In this document: in pieces, positions 25,101 through 32,819 of the stretch | Numbering within the stretch: position 1 is the stretch's first letter | Layout of the letters: each line of letters starts with the position of its first letter | Translations under genes and position numbers: made by a program | DNA from: JBBKWX01 sp037969175 | GTDB taxonomy: Bacteria > Bacteroidota > Bacteroidia > AKYH767-A > JBBKVM01 | NCBI GenBank assembly: GCA_037969175.1 | Contig: JBBKWX010000173.1 | Coordinates: forward strand, 1-37,937 | DNA length: 37,937 nucleotides | Reading direction: 5' to 3' | Notes under the pieces: generated by a model | The model's database searches: none | Seen by the model: the letters and a program-made list of their open reading frames with translations, nothing else | What the model was told of the DNA's origin: nothing

Positions 25101-26580
25101 AATCAGGACCGGCATTACCAAGATCATCTGCACCATTAAGGATACACGCCTTGATCAAAGGAGTTTCAGGATTTACCCCACCATTCAATGTTTTATATGC
25201 ATGATAAATTTGTCCTGTAACGCCTGCAACACCCGGACAAGCAGCGGAAGTTCCTCCACCAACCTGAAAGCCATTTGGTGCATCCGTTGATAATTGGTTG
25301 ATCCCATTTGCAGAAATATCCGGTTTGATCCTGCCATCAGCAGCTGGTCCTCTGCTACTGGAATTTTCAAGAGCATCCTTGTTATTCAGATTGGCACAAG
25401 TGATAATATTTTTTGATGCTTTATATCCACCTGTGATATTTCCCCAAGTTGCAGGATATCCGCTACTGGCAGTACTTGTACCTGCATTACCTGCGCTAAA
25501 AACGTGAATCAACTGTGGATTCTGATAGATCTGCCCATCGATGAACTCAGAATCAGTTGTATAAACACCACCTGTACCCTGACTGTATGATGTAGAAGAA
25601 ATAACAGTTCCACTTACATTATAATTAGAAACTGCATTTACAACTTGAGGATATCCTGTAATAGAATAAACATGCAGATTAGCTCCCGTTGCCATTCCAC
25701 GAATTCTTGGATTCAAATTACCTGCACCTGCACAAATACCCGAAGTCATGTCGCCATGATTTCCGCTATTTGAAGTAAGCCATTGAGTTAATCTTCCTGT
25801 AAAATCTATATGCGGATCAATTGTGCCATCATCCGCTAATGCAATGGTGACTCCTGTTCCATCATAATGTCTTCCTGCAGCATAATCTGAATTGATAGCA
25901 TTCGATCTGTGTAAACTCCGACCTTCGGTATCATCCGGAGTGGAAGGAGCTGTAATAGCATCAACCGAAACAACCAAAGGAAGGTTTGCAAAATCCTTCA
26001 ATTTTGTAACCGGGCAATTAACAGTTATGAAGGTTGAATTACTGATCCTGGAAGTGACTTCATACCCTAAGTCCTGGATAACTCTGATAGCAGTAGTTAC
26101 AGGAATATCTTTCTGAAGTGAAACCTGAAGCTCGATCATATTGCTTCCACGCATTGCCCATATTGGAAGATCAGTGGAAAGTAAATCAGCAGTTAGTTTT
26201 TGTTCTGCACTTAGTTTTATTACGGCACGCACACCCGAATTTAATAGCAATGCCGGATTTATTCCTGCAGGCATAGAAGCTATCCATGCATATGTTGGAA
26301 TATATTCTGTCAAAACAACCTGAGCTTGACTAAGCATGATGCGTGCTTGTTCATTGGGTACTTCATTAAACTGGAGTACACGATAAATTCTACCTCCATA
26401 TGTTTCACTAGCACTGACATCAGTTAGCGCAGCATCAATACTTCCTTTCAGAGGGGTAAATTCACCTGATCTGAGATACAACTTAAAATCTTTGTTGCCC
26501 GGCTTATTAGCTTCTGCTTGAAAGCCAATACCCGCAAGGGAAACAACCATAAATAGATTGAGTAAAATTCTTGTTTTCAT
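22123..26580 (-). CDS. Giant secreted subtilisin-like (S8) peptidase with T9SS type A sorting domain
   Basis: 1485 aa. Signal peptide at about 1-24. A propeptide-like region runs to about 215, then the S8 catalytic domain (about 235-520) with the triad Asp250 (VTIALADDGTID), His275 (NSGNHGDMTSG) and Ser445 (GGGTSAACPG), plus oxyanion Asn365 (SAGNAG). Next come a beta-sandwich like the P/C-terminal domain of subtilases (about 540-645), a Ser/Thr-rich Ig-like part and FN3-like part (about 650-830), a CARDB-like part (about 840-940), and a MAM/jelly-roll segment (about 955-1110). A PKD domain (about 1115-1195, VSWSWTFNP) and another jelly-roll follow. The end is a T9SS type A sorting domain (VSVYPNPSNGSWSF to KIVVLK). 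Predicted surface or extracellular protease. Confidence 0.93.
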   Translation of the reverse strand: MKTRILLNLFMVVSLAGIGFQAEANKPGNKDFKLYLRSGEFTPLKGSIDAALTDVSASETYGGRIYRVLQFNEVPNEQARIMLSQAQVVLTEYIPTYAWIASMPAGINPALLLNSGVRAVIKLSAEQKLTADLLSTDLPIWAMRGSNMIELQVSLQKDIPVTTAIRVIQDLGYEVTSRISNSTFITVNCPVTKLKDFANLPLVVSVDAITAPSTPDDTEGRSLHRSNAINSDYAAGRHYDGTGVTIALADDGTIDPHIDFTGRLTQWLTSNSGNHGDMTSGICAGAGNLNPRIRGMATGANLHVYSITGYPQVVNAVSNYNVSGTVISSTSYSQGTGGVYTTDSEFIDGQIYQNPQLIHVFSAGNAGTSTASSGYPATWGNITGGYKASKNIITCANLNNKDALENSSSRGPAADGRIKPDISANGINQLSTDAPNGFQVGGGTSAACPGVAGVTGQIYHAYKTLNGGVNPETPLIKACILNGADDLGNAGPDFKHGWGRINGLNAVRTLEDGRYFSDVISNGATNTHPIIVPANVAQVKVMVYWLDYQGSSIASKALVNDINITLQEPGGGVTYNPWRLDHSQNATALNTPAVRGIDDRNNMEQVTIDLPTAGTYMLSVNGFLIPQGPQKYYVVYEFRTTDIEVTYPIGGEGFVPGEQEIIRWDTHGNTSNFSIDYSTNGGTSWTSIVSSVAASQRYFTWTVPSTVSGQTKVRVNRGSVSGQSGENFTIAPLPTAIVVDWACPDSIKLSWTGSASATGYEVYQLGVKYMDPVGTTTNNFLVIPNTNPTNTYWFSVATLTANNGKGRRANAIQKLPGTFGCPLAVDASLQAVSSPSSGTYQDCQSLNAVAVKVTIENKGINPLTNVPVSFRINGGAVSNETYLGTINPNSSIVHTFATTANIATPGNYTIEAWVNYPGDGNSFNDTSSSGINVISGILAAMPASQTFEAQTFCSTATDCEITLCPLTIGWINVPNGGGDDIDWRVDAGGTPSANTGPTVDHTLGTAAGKYIYLESSGGCLGKTASLISPCIDLSGSTSPQLRFWYHLYGAAMGSLHVDIFANGTWNEDITSAISGNVGNNWLQKTVSLTPYIGQIVNIRLRGITGTDFTSDIALDDIQILETAAPPVAAFSASQTGICSGSTVTFNDLSLNSPVSWSWTFNPATVTFAGGTSATSQNPQVTFNSAGNYDVTLTATNSFGNNTSTQVGYISVDQAAIIPITENFQSATFPPTNWSVVSAGAAFTWTNSTSVTGSSGAATVAAYVNNFAYNAPLNEDYLRTLSFDLTSITSSYMFFDVAYARYSATLFESMRIDISTDCGVTWQPTGYLKSGTDLATVADQTASWFPGASGEWRSDTVDLSAWTGNKVIVRFVNINGYGNNIFVDNVNIVSGIVSLNEIQSNELDLVSVYPNPSNGSWSFTASSDANSELSLRVFDMNGRIILSKVYGSGNRIVSDKINMEGYGQGVYYLDLRSGSKASRVKIVVLK

Positions 26581-26676
26581 AATTTTGGGATTCTAATGAG
26601 GAATCCAAGATACTTAATATGTAAGCAATGGACAAATGAATCCTGAATTTGTTCGGGATTCTCCAATTTGCTTTCT

Positions 26677-26684
26677 TATATTTG
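26677..26684 (+). promoter_or_regulatory. Possible -7 element for the ABC transporter operon
   Basis: TATATTTG matches TAnnTTTG; the nearest TTG in phase lies 25 bases upstream, slightly too far. It would leave a leader of about 100 bases before the ATPase gene. Weak support. Confidence 0.3.
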
Positions 26685-26788
26685 TCAGTGACCGTTTTTT
26701 CTAAATCTTCTTTTTTGTAATTTATCACAATACTAAGACGTCGTAACAAACGTTTTTCTATTTTTTTCGAATCCTGCGTCTACTGAAT

Positions 26789-27493
26789 ATGATACAGCTC
26801 CAAAATATTCACAAATCATATACTACCGGCAAGAACTCACTTCACGTGTTAAAAGGAATTGATCTGGAGATCAAAGCCGGTGAATTGATATCTATAATGG
26901 GTTCATCCGGTTCCGGTAAATCAACCCTGTTGAATGTGCTGGGGATTCTTGATTTTCCCGATCAGGGAACTTATCATTTAGATGGAAATTTGATCCATGA
27001 TCTTTCTGAAAAAAAAGCCGCACAATACCGAAATAAATTTTTAGGATTTATTTTTCAATCATTCAATTTGGTCAATTTTAAAAATGCTGTTGAGAATGTC
27101 GCTCTTCCTCTTTATTACCAGGGAATTCCTCGTAGCAAGCGAAATTTGATCGCAATGGATTATCTTGATAAAGTGGGTTTGGCAGATTGGGCACATCATT
27201 ATCCGAATGAACTTTCAGGAGGACAAAATCAGCGTGTCGCTATTGCCCGTGCTTTGATAGCTAACCCGAAAGTTATTTTGGCAGATGAGCCAACAGGAGC
27301 ACTAGACTCAACCACTTCTTATGGTGTAATGGATCTTTTAAAACAAGTGAATAATGAAGGAATAACTGTAGTGATCGTAACGCATGAGCAAGACATCGCT
27401 GCAATGACACACAGGGTCATCCATCTGCGGGATGGATTGATTGAAAAAGATGAGAAAGTAAATCCAAATCTCGATAAGACAGATCATGTTTGA
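26789..27493 (+). CDS. ABC transporter ATP-binding protein (MacB/LolD type)
   Basis: 234 aa, a complete ABC ATPase. Walker A GSSGSGKST (about 38-46), Q loop FIFQSFNLV, signature LSGGQNQRVAIARAL, Walker B VILADEPTGALDS and switch His VIVTHEQD. The short helical linker and sequence are those of the MacB/LolD/FtsE group, which powers mechanotransmission rather than classical transport. First gene of an operon with two permeases and an adaptor; overlaps the first permease by 8 bases. Substrate cannot be read from the ATPase. Confidence 0.96.
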   Translation: MIQLQNIHKSYTTGKNSLHVLKGIDLEIKAGELISIMGSSGSGKSTLLNVLGILDFPDQGTYHLDGNLIHDLSEKKAAQYRNKFLGFIFQSFNLVNFKNAVENVALPLYYQGIPRSKRNLIAMDYLDKVGLADWAHHYPNELSGGQNQRVAIARALIANPKVILADEPTGALDSTTSYGVMDLLKQVNNEGITVVIVTHEQDIAAMTHRVIHLRDGLIEKDEKVNPNLDKTDHV

Positions 27494-28718
27494 TCCGGAT
27501 AAATGGCAAGAGATCTTTGATACAATTCGTAAGAATAAATTACGAACTTTTCTGACAGGCTTCAGTGTGGCTTGGGGGATCTTTATGTTGATGATCCTGC
27601 TTGGATCCGGGAATGGTTTACAACAAGGAGTCGAATATCAATTCAGAGATGATGCTACTAACAGCATATGGATTAGTCCGGGACAGACAAGCATGCCTTA
27701 TGGTGGGATGAAACCCGGAAGAGATATTCAGTTTACAAATTTGGATTATGATTATTTACATGCTACAATAGATGGTGTGGATAAAATGTCAGCGCGTTTT
27801 TATATTCGTGGAAATACAACCGTATCCTATAAAAATGAGTTCGGTTCTTTCGACATCAGATCAGTACATCCCGATCATCGGTATATAGAAAATACAATAG
27901 TAACCAAGGGAAGATTCATCAATGAAAAAGATCTTTATGAATACAGAAAAGTAGCAGCAATTGGTGAAATTGTTGAGCAGGATCTTTTTAAAAATGAAAG
28001 CAGCATTGGGAATTATATCAATGTAAATGGAATTCCTTTTTTAGTAGTTGGAGTTTTTAGGGATGATGGTGGTGAGAACGAAATGCGACAGATTTATTTA
28101 CCCATATCTACTGCTCAACGTTCGTTCAATGGTGGGAATACGATCCGACAAATGATGATGACCACCGGCGATGCCAATGCTGAAAAAAGCAATCTGATGG
28201 CAGATGAAATATTGAAGAAGCTGGCATCTCGTCACAATTTTGATGAAGAAGATAAAAGAGCTGTTTTTGTAAGGAATAATATGGAAAGCTTTGCACGATT
28301 CCTTTCACTTTTTGGCGGTATAAAAATGTTTATCTGGATCATTGGAATAGGGACTCTATTTGCAGGTGTAGTTGGTGTAAGCAACATCATGATGATCGTT
28401 GTAAAAGAAAGAACCAAGGAGATCGGCATACGAAAAGCACTGGGAGCAACTCCCGGTTCTATTGTAAGTCTGATCCTGCAAGAGTCAATTTTTATTACTG
28501 CTATTTCAGGTTATATCGGATTGATGTTTGGTGTTGGATTGTTGGAACTGGTTTCTGCCAATATGCCGGAAGGAGATTTCTTTAGAAACCCCGGTGTTGA
28601 TTTTAATATCGCAATAAGTGCATTGATCTTATTGATACTGGCAGGAGCCATCGCTGGATTTTTTCCTGCCCGAAGAGCTTCACGAATAAAACCTATTGAT
28701 GCGTTAAGAGACCAATAA
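27486..28718 (+). CDS. FtsX/MacB-type ABC permease 1
   Basis: 410 aa. N-terminal membrane helix at about 22-45 (FLTGFSVAWGIFMLMILLGSG), a large periplasmic MacB_PCD domain (about 46-280), then three C-terminal helices (about 281-305, 335-357 and 373-395) with the conserved cytoplasmic coupling stretch VKERTKEIGIRKALGATPGSIV. Four-helix topology fits MacB-type permeases. It is a separate protein from the ATPase, unlike E. coli MacB. Followed after one base by a paralogous permease, suggesting a heterodimer. Confidence 0.93.
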   Translation: MFDPDKWQEIFDTIRKNKLRTFLTGFSVAWGIFMLMILLGSGNGLQQGVEYQFRDDATNSIWISPGQTSMPYGGMKPGRDIQFTNLDYDYLHATIDGVDKMSARFYIRGNTTVSYKNEFGSFDIRSVHPDHRYIENTIVTKGRFINEKDLYEYRKVAAIGEIVEQDLFKNESSIGNYINVNGIPFLVVGVFRDDGGENEMRQIYLPISTAQRSFNGGNTIRQMMMTTGDANAEKSNLMADEILKKLASRHNFDEEDKRAVFVRNNMESFARFLSLFGGIKMFIWIIGIGTLFAGVVGVSNIMMIVVKERTKEIGIRKALGATPGSIVSLILQESIFITAISGYIGLMFGVGLLELVSANMPEGDFFRNPGVDFNIAISALILLILAGAIAGFFPARRASRIKPIDALRDQ

Positions 28719-28719
28719 T

Positions 28720-29982
28720 ATGTTTGACCTCGATAATTATAAAGAAATATATTCGGCTCTGAGTAGAAATAAACTTAGAACTTTCCTAACTGCTTTTGGA
28801 GTTTTCTGGGGGATTTTCATGTTAATATTAATGCTTGGATCAGGTCGTGGTCTTGAGAATGGTGCGACTCGAGGTTTTTCAGATTTCGCAACCAATTCTT
28901 TTTATATCTGGACACAACGTACATCAAAACCATATCTGGGGATGCCTCCCGGAAGAAGAATTGAATTAAATAATGCAGACCAAAAAGCAATTGCAGAACA
29001 AGTCCCCGAAGTAGATATCCTGGCACCCAGAAATCAACTCGGTGGTTTTCGGGGTGGGAATAATGTGATCCGGAATAATAAAACGGGTGCTTTTAGTGTA
29101 ATGGGTGACTACCCCGAAATTAGCCAGATACAGGCTGTAAAGGTTACTGAAGGGCGATTTATTAATTATCTGGATATAATGGATAAACGAAAAGTTGCGA
29201 TCATTGGCAATCGGGTAAAAGATATTTTATTTGAAGAAGAGGAAGATCCTATAGGTCAGAATATTTTTATTAATGGTGTGTTTTTTAAAGTTGTGGGCGT
29301 CTTTGCCGCTACCAAACCGGGTGATGAGGGCGAACGTGATGCACAAACAATTTATGTCCCTTTCACTTCATTCCAGCAAGCTTTCAATTTCGGAGATCAG
29401 ATAGGTTGGTTTGCTATTACATCCAAAGTCGGGATACCCGCATCCGAAGCAGAAGAAAAGGTTATTTCACTTCTCAAGAAAAGACATAAAATATCACCTG
29501 ATGATGATCGAGCTTTGGGTCATTTTAATTCCGAAGAAGAGTTTAATAAAATGAATGGATTATTCAATGGTATTTCAATATTGATCTGGATCGTTGGTTT
29601 GGGAACTTTAAGTGCAGGAGTAATTGGTGTAAGTAATATCATGTTGATCATAGTAAAGGAAAGGACAAAAGAGATTGGGATTCGAAGAGCTATTGGTGCA
29701 ACACCCGTTTCTATTGTGAGTCAGATACTGGCTGAGTCAGTCATTCTAACATCCATTGCCGGATATACAGGATTGGTATTCGGCGTGTTTTTACTTGAAT
29801 TTATATCTAAAACAATTGGAGATGGTGGTGATTCACCAACTATGTTTCTCAATCCTGAAGTAGACATAGTTGTAGCTTTAAAAGCTTTGATGATACTTGT
29901 AATTGCAGGACTACTGGCAGGACTTATACCTGCAAAGCGTGCTATATCTGTTAAACCTGTTGATGCCCTAAGGGCTGATTAA
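28720..29982 (+). CDS. FtsX/MacB-type ABC permease 2
   Basis: 420 aa with the same layout as the preceding permease: helix 1 at about 22-45 (FLTAFGVFWGIFMLILMLGSG), periplasmic domain, and three C-terminal helices with VKERTKEIGIRRAIGATPVSIV. The two permeases match closely in helix 1 and the coupling region and diverge in the periplasmic domain, as expected for a tandem duplication with division of labour. Sits one base after permease 1 and 12 bases before the adaptor gene. Confidence 0.93.
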   Translation: MFDLDNYKEIYSALSRNKLRTFLTAFGVFWGIFMLILMLGSGRGLENGATRGFSDFATNSFYIWTQRTSKPYLGMPPGRRIELNNADQKAIAEQVPEVDILAPRNQLGGFRGGNNVIRNNKTGAFSVMGDYPEISQIQAVKVTEGRFINYLDIMDKRKVAIIGNRVKDILFEEEEDPIGQNIFINGVFFKVVGVFAATKPGDEGERDAQTIYVPFTSFQQAFNFGDQIGWFAITSKVGIPASEAEEKVISLLKKRHKISPDDDRALGHFNSEEEFNKMNGLFNGISILIWIVGLGTLSAGVIGVSNIMLIIVKERTKEIGIRRAIGATPVSIVSQILAESVILTSIAGYTGLVFGVFLLEFISKTIGDGGDSPTMFLNPEVDIVVALKALMILVIAGLLAGLIPAKRAISVKPVDALRAD

Positions 29983-29994
29983 TAAATTTTTATT

Positions 29995-31107
29995 ATGAAA
30001 AATGTATTTCGAATTATTTTGGTGCTGACTATAATAGGTTTGTTTGCATGGACACTGGTATATCTTTATGGGAAAAGCCAAAAGCCTCCGGAGGAATTTG
30101 AAACCGAATCTCCATTCGTAGCTACTGTAATTAAAAAAGCTGTTGCCACCGGTTCTGTTGTACCCAGAAAAGAAGTATTGATCAAACCAAAGATCAGCGG
30201 TATCATTGACAAAATCTATGTTGTTCCCGGACAAAAAGTGAATAAAGGGGATCTAATAGCAAGAGTGACTGTTATACCTGATATGGTAAATCTGAATAAT
30301 GCAGAAACCAGATTGAACAAATCCAGAATTGAATTGGAAAATTCAAAAGCAAATATGGAAAGGAATAAAACTCTTTTTGCTTCCGGTGCCATATCAAAAT
30401 CAGAAATGCAAGTGTATGAGACTGCTTATCGCAATGCAAAAGAAGAGACAGAAGCAGCTGAAAATAATTTATCACTGATCAAAGAAGGTGCAAGCAAGAA
30501 AGCAGGATCTGTAAGCAACACGCTCATTAAAAGTACCATTGCAGGAATGATCCTGGATATTCCGGTGGAAGAAGGAAATTCTGTGATTGAAAGTAATACA
30601 TTTAATGATGGTACTACCATAGCAATAATTGCTGATATGTCTGAAATGATATTTCTTGGTAAAGTGGATGAATCTGAAGTTGGAAAACTTAAGACAGGTA
30701 TGGATCTTATACTAATTATTGGAGCGATTGAAAATGAAACTTTCGAAGCAAAACTGGAATATATTGCACCAAAGGGAGTAGAAGAAAATGGCGCTATTCA
30801 ATTTGAAATTAAAGCAGCACTTGTATTAAAAGAGAATGTATTCATAAGAGCAGGATACAGTGGTAATGCAGATATCGTGCTCGCACGAGCAGATTCCACA
30901 CTGGTCATTCATGAAAGTTTGTTGCAATTTGAAAAACAAAAACCATTTGTAGAAGTTGAAACAACTACGCAAATTTTTGAGAAAAAATATATAGAAACCG
31001 GATTATCTGACGGAATTAATATTCAGGTATTATCAGGAATTGATAAAGATGCAAAGATCAAGCAATGGAATACCGGAGCTAAAACGGATAAGAAAACCGA
31101 AGAATAA
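29995..31107 (+). CDS. Periplasmic adaptor (MacA/HlyD family)
   Basis: 370 aa. A membrane anchor at about 7-26 (IILVLTIIGLFAWTLVYLYG), a lipoyl/barrel-sandwich hybrid (about 40-85, VLIKPKISGIIDKIYVVPGQKVNKGDLIA), a helical hairpin (about 98-155, coiled-coil periodicity), the second half of the lipoyl domain (about 178-200), and a beta-barrel region (about 205-290). MacA-type adaptors link an inner-membrane permease to an outer-membrane channel of the TolC family; no such channel gene lies in this window. Third component type in an ATPase-permease-permease-adaptor operon. Confidence 0.92.
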   Translation: MKNVFRIILVLTIIGLFAWTLVYLYGKSQKPPEEFETESPFVATVIKKAVATGSVVPRKEVLIKPKISGIIDKIYVVPGQKVNKGDLIARVTVIPDMVNLNNAETRLNKSRIELENSKANMERNKTLFASGAISKSEMQVYETAYRNAKEETEAAENNLSLIKEGASKKAGSVSNTLIKSTIAGMILDIPVEEGNSVIESNTFNDGTTIAIIADMSEMIFLGKVDESEVGKLKTGMDLILIIGAIENETFEAKLEYIAPKGVEENGAIQFEIKAALVLKENVFIRAGYSGNADIVLARADSTLVIHESLLQFEKQKPFVEVETTTQIFEKKYIETGLSDGINIQVLSGIDKDAKIKQWNTGAKTDKKTEE

Positions 31108-31115
31108 TTAAGATC

Positions 31116-31814
31116 ATGGCTGATGTTTTTGGTAAAGCTATTAGTGCTTATTACAATGGTGAATTAGACGCTGAGATCGTTGTTCAAACTAATGTAGCGG
31201 AAGATGAAACCCTGCCTGCCTCTTATTTTTTCAGAGAAGATGGAAGTTTCCCGGAATATGAAATACTTGCATTAAAAAATTGTAAAGGAAGAGTGCTTGA
31301 TTTGGGTGCAGGAGCAGGTTGTCATAGTTTATTCCTGCAAAACTCAGGCTTCGATGTAACATCCGTAGAGCTAAGTCGTGGTGCTTCAGAAGTGATGCAA
31401 AAGCGAGGCCTGAAAAATGTTAAGAATTGCTCAATATTGGATCTGCCTGTTGAAAAATTTGATACCATCCTTTTATTGATGAATGGAATTGGAATGGCTA
31501 AAACGTTAGAAGATCTTCCGAATTTTCTTCTTCATTTAAAAAATTATTTATCCCCGAAAGGACAGATTCTGCTTGATTCTACAGACCTTCAATATTTATT
31601 TCTGGATGATGATGGCGCCTTGTGGATAGATCTAAATGCTGATTATTATGGAAATGTAGAATATACTTTACAGTATCAAGAAAAAGAAACATTTCCCTGG
31701 TTGTATATTGACCCGGAAAATTTGAGCCTGATCGCAAAAGATTCCGGTTTTAAAACCGAAATCTTATTGCAGGATGAGAATCATCATTATCTCGCCAGAC
31801 TTGTTAATCAATAA
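31116..31814 (+). CDS. Class I SAM-dependent methyltransferase
   Basis: 232 aa. Motif I is GRVLDLGAGAGCHSLFLQ (about 64-81), with the acidic ribose-binding residue in VTSVELS, and motif IV-like FDTILLLMNGIG. No membrane segment. Starts 8 bases after the adaptor gene, so it is probably co-transcribed with the ABC system; a role in modifying the substrate is possible but not supported by more than position. Substrate unknown. Convergent with the DUF6249 gene, two bases between stops. Confidence 0.87.
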   Translation: MADVFGKAISAYYNGELDAEIVVQTNVAEDETLPASYFFREDGSFPEYEILALKNCKGRVLDLGAGAGCHSLFLQNSGFDVTSVELSRGASEVMQKRGLKNVKNCSILDLPVEKFDTILLLMNGIGMAKTLEDLPNFLLHLKNYLSPKGQILLDSTDLQYLFLDDDGALWIDLNADYYGNVEYTLQYQEKETFPWLYIDPENLSLIAKDSGFKTEILLQDENHHYLARLVNQ

Positions 31815-31816
31815 AT

Positions 31817-32146
31817 TTATTTATCTTCTTTTTTTGTGATCAGATAATATAAAACAAGACTTAAGCCTCCAAACAAAAAAGACATGGAAAAATAAGCCAG
31901 AGGCTCATCAAATCCTGCATAAGTCTTTAAAAGATAACCGACCAACAAACCAATAGAAACTCCTACGAACAACATTCCTATGCGCAAGGATCTCATTTCT
32001 GAATTCTGAGACTTGAACAAAGTAGGATCAACTCCTTTTTCAATCATAGCCATGTGTTCCCTGTTTCTGGTGGTGATGACAATGTAAACAATACCGAAAA
32101 TCATTAGAAATAAAGCGATCGGGATAAAAATTTCTTCGTTATACAT
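31817..32146 (-). CDS. DUF6249-type small membrane protein
   Basis: 109 aa with three hydrophobic segments (about 6-24, 56-71, 84-102). The loop between the first two carries a sequence typical of the family, TTRNREHMAMIEKGVDPTLF. Function unknown. Divergent from ECF sigma gene 2, and the two genes have the same promoter sequence in mirror image, so it is very likely a target of that sigma factor. The start at ATG 32146 gives a good N-terminal helix. Confidence 0.82.
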   Translation of the reverse strand: MYNEEIFIPIALFLMIFGIVYIVITTRNREHMAMIEKGVDPTLFKSQNSEMRSLRIGMLFVGVSIGLLVGYLLKTYAGFDEPLAYFSMSFLFGGLSLVLYYLITKKEDK

Positions 32147-32170
32147 AATTTTTGTTTTTAAGTTTATCTA

Positions 32171-32200
32171 TTAGATGCCATCCACAAGTGAATGGTTACA
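32171..32200 (-). promoter_or_regulatory. ECF-type promoter of the DUF6249 gene
   Basis: Minus strand: TGTAAC (plus 32195-32200), 18 bases, ATCTAA (plus 32171-32176). The full matching string is TGTAACC, 15 bases, GCATCTAATAGATAA, identical to the plus-strand promoter of the sigma gene. About 24 bases to the ATG at 32146. Confidence 0.65.
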
Positions 32201-32210
32201 AAATAGTATC

Positions 32211-32240
32211 TGTAACCTTCCGAAGCAATTTCGCATCTAA
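32211..32240 (+). promoter_or_regulatory. ECF-type promoter of sigma factor 2
   Basis: TGTAAC (32211-32216), 18 bases, ATCTAA (32235-32240), then TAGATA directly before the ATG at 32247. With the start point about 6-7 bases after the -10 box, the mRNA would begin at or near the ATG. Points to autoregulation by the encoded sigma factor. Confidence 0.65.
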
Positions 32241-32246
32241 TAGATA

Positions 32247-32819
32247 ATGGAGCATAATTCAGATCAAGAGATCATAGGACGCATTCTAAATGGCAATACG
32301 ACTGCCTTTAAATATCTCGTTGATAAATACAAAGATCGCTCATTGGCACTTATTCTTAAAGTCACAAATGACAGGGCACTCGCCGAAGATGCATTACAAG
32401 AAGCATTCATTAGTGCATTCAGAAATCTGAATTCATACAGATCTGACGCTGAATTTAGTACCTGGTTTTACCGTATTGCATATAATTCTGCTCTGGCAAC
32501 TTTGAGGAAGGAAAAAAAACATCCGAAAAATTATTCTACCTCAGACGACACACCTCTGGCAAACGAGATAAGAATGGAATCAAATTTTCTCGAACTAAGA
32601 GACAAAAGAGTTATTCTGAATGAAATACTCTCAAGGCTTAAAGATGAAGACAGAACTATCCTTACGTTGTTTTATTACAATGATCAAAAAGTATCTGAAA
32701 TCAGTTCCATAATGGGTTTAAAAGAGTCCAATGTGAAAGTTCGATTATTTAGAGCGAGAAATACACTGGAAATAGCATTAAAGGAATACTTAGGTAAAGA
32801 AATAACATCCATATTATGA
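32247..32819 (+). CDS. ECF-family RNA polymerase sigma factor 2
   Basis: 190 aa. Region 2 at about 20-90 (FKYLVDKYKDRSLALILKVTNDRALAEDALQEAF, then FSTWFYRIAYNSALATLRKEKK) and region 4 at about 125-180 (LSRLKDEDRTILTLFYYNDQKVSEISSIMGLKESNVKVRLFRARN). Length and order are those of ECF sigma factors. Overlaps the next gene by ATGA, a probable anti-sigma partner. The promoter boxes differ from those of sigma factor 1 mainly in the -10 (ATCTAA against GTCTTA), so the two sigma factors may read distinct but related promoters. Confidence 0.94.
   Translation: MEHNSDQEIIGRILNGNTTAFKYLVDKYKDRSLALILKVTNDRALAEDALQEAFISAFRNLNSYRSDAEFSTWFYRIAYNSALATLRKEKKHPKNYSTSDDTPLANEIRMESNFLELRDKRVILNEILSRLKDEDRTILTLFYYNDQKVSEISSIMGLKESNVKVRLFRARNTLEIALKEYLGKEITSIL

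Larger units (their letters stand above)
32164..32247. repeat. Perfect 15-bp inverted repeat framing the divergent promoters
   Basis: TTATCTATTAGATGC at 32164-32178 and its exact complement GCATCTAATAGATAA at 32233-32247, centred between the two divergent genes. The right copy includes the A of the sigma gene's ATG. Each copy is the -10 region of one of the two promoters. Confidence 0.9.

Noticed and set aside
26734..26763. GTCTTA on the minus strand (26734-26739) as an ECF promoter of the subtilase
   Set aside because: No TGTAAC at 17-18 bases upstream; the only nearby TAAC sequence is too close or on the wrong strand.
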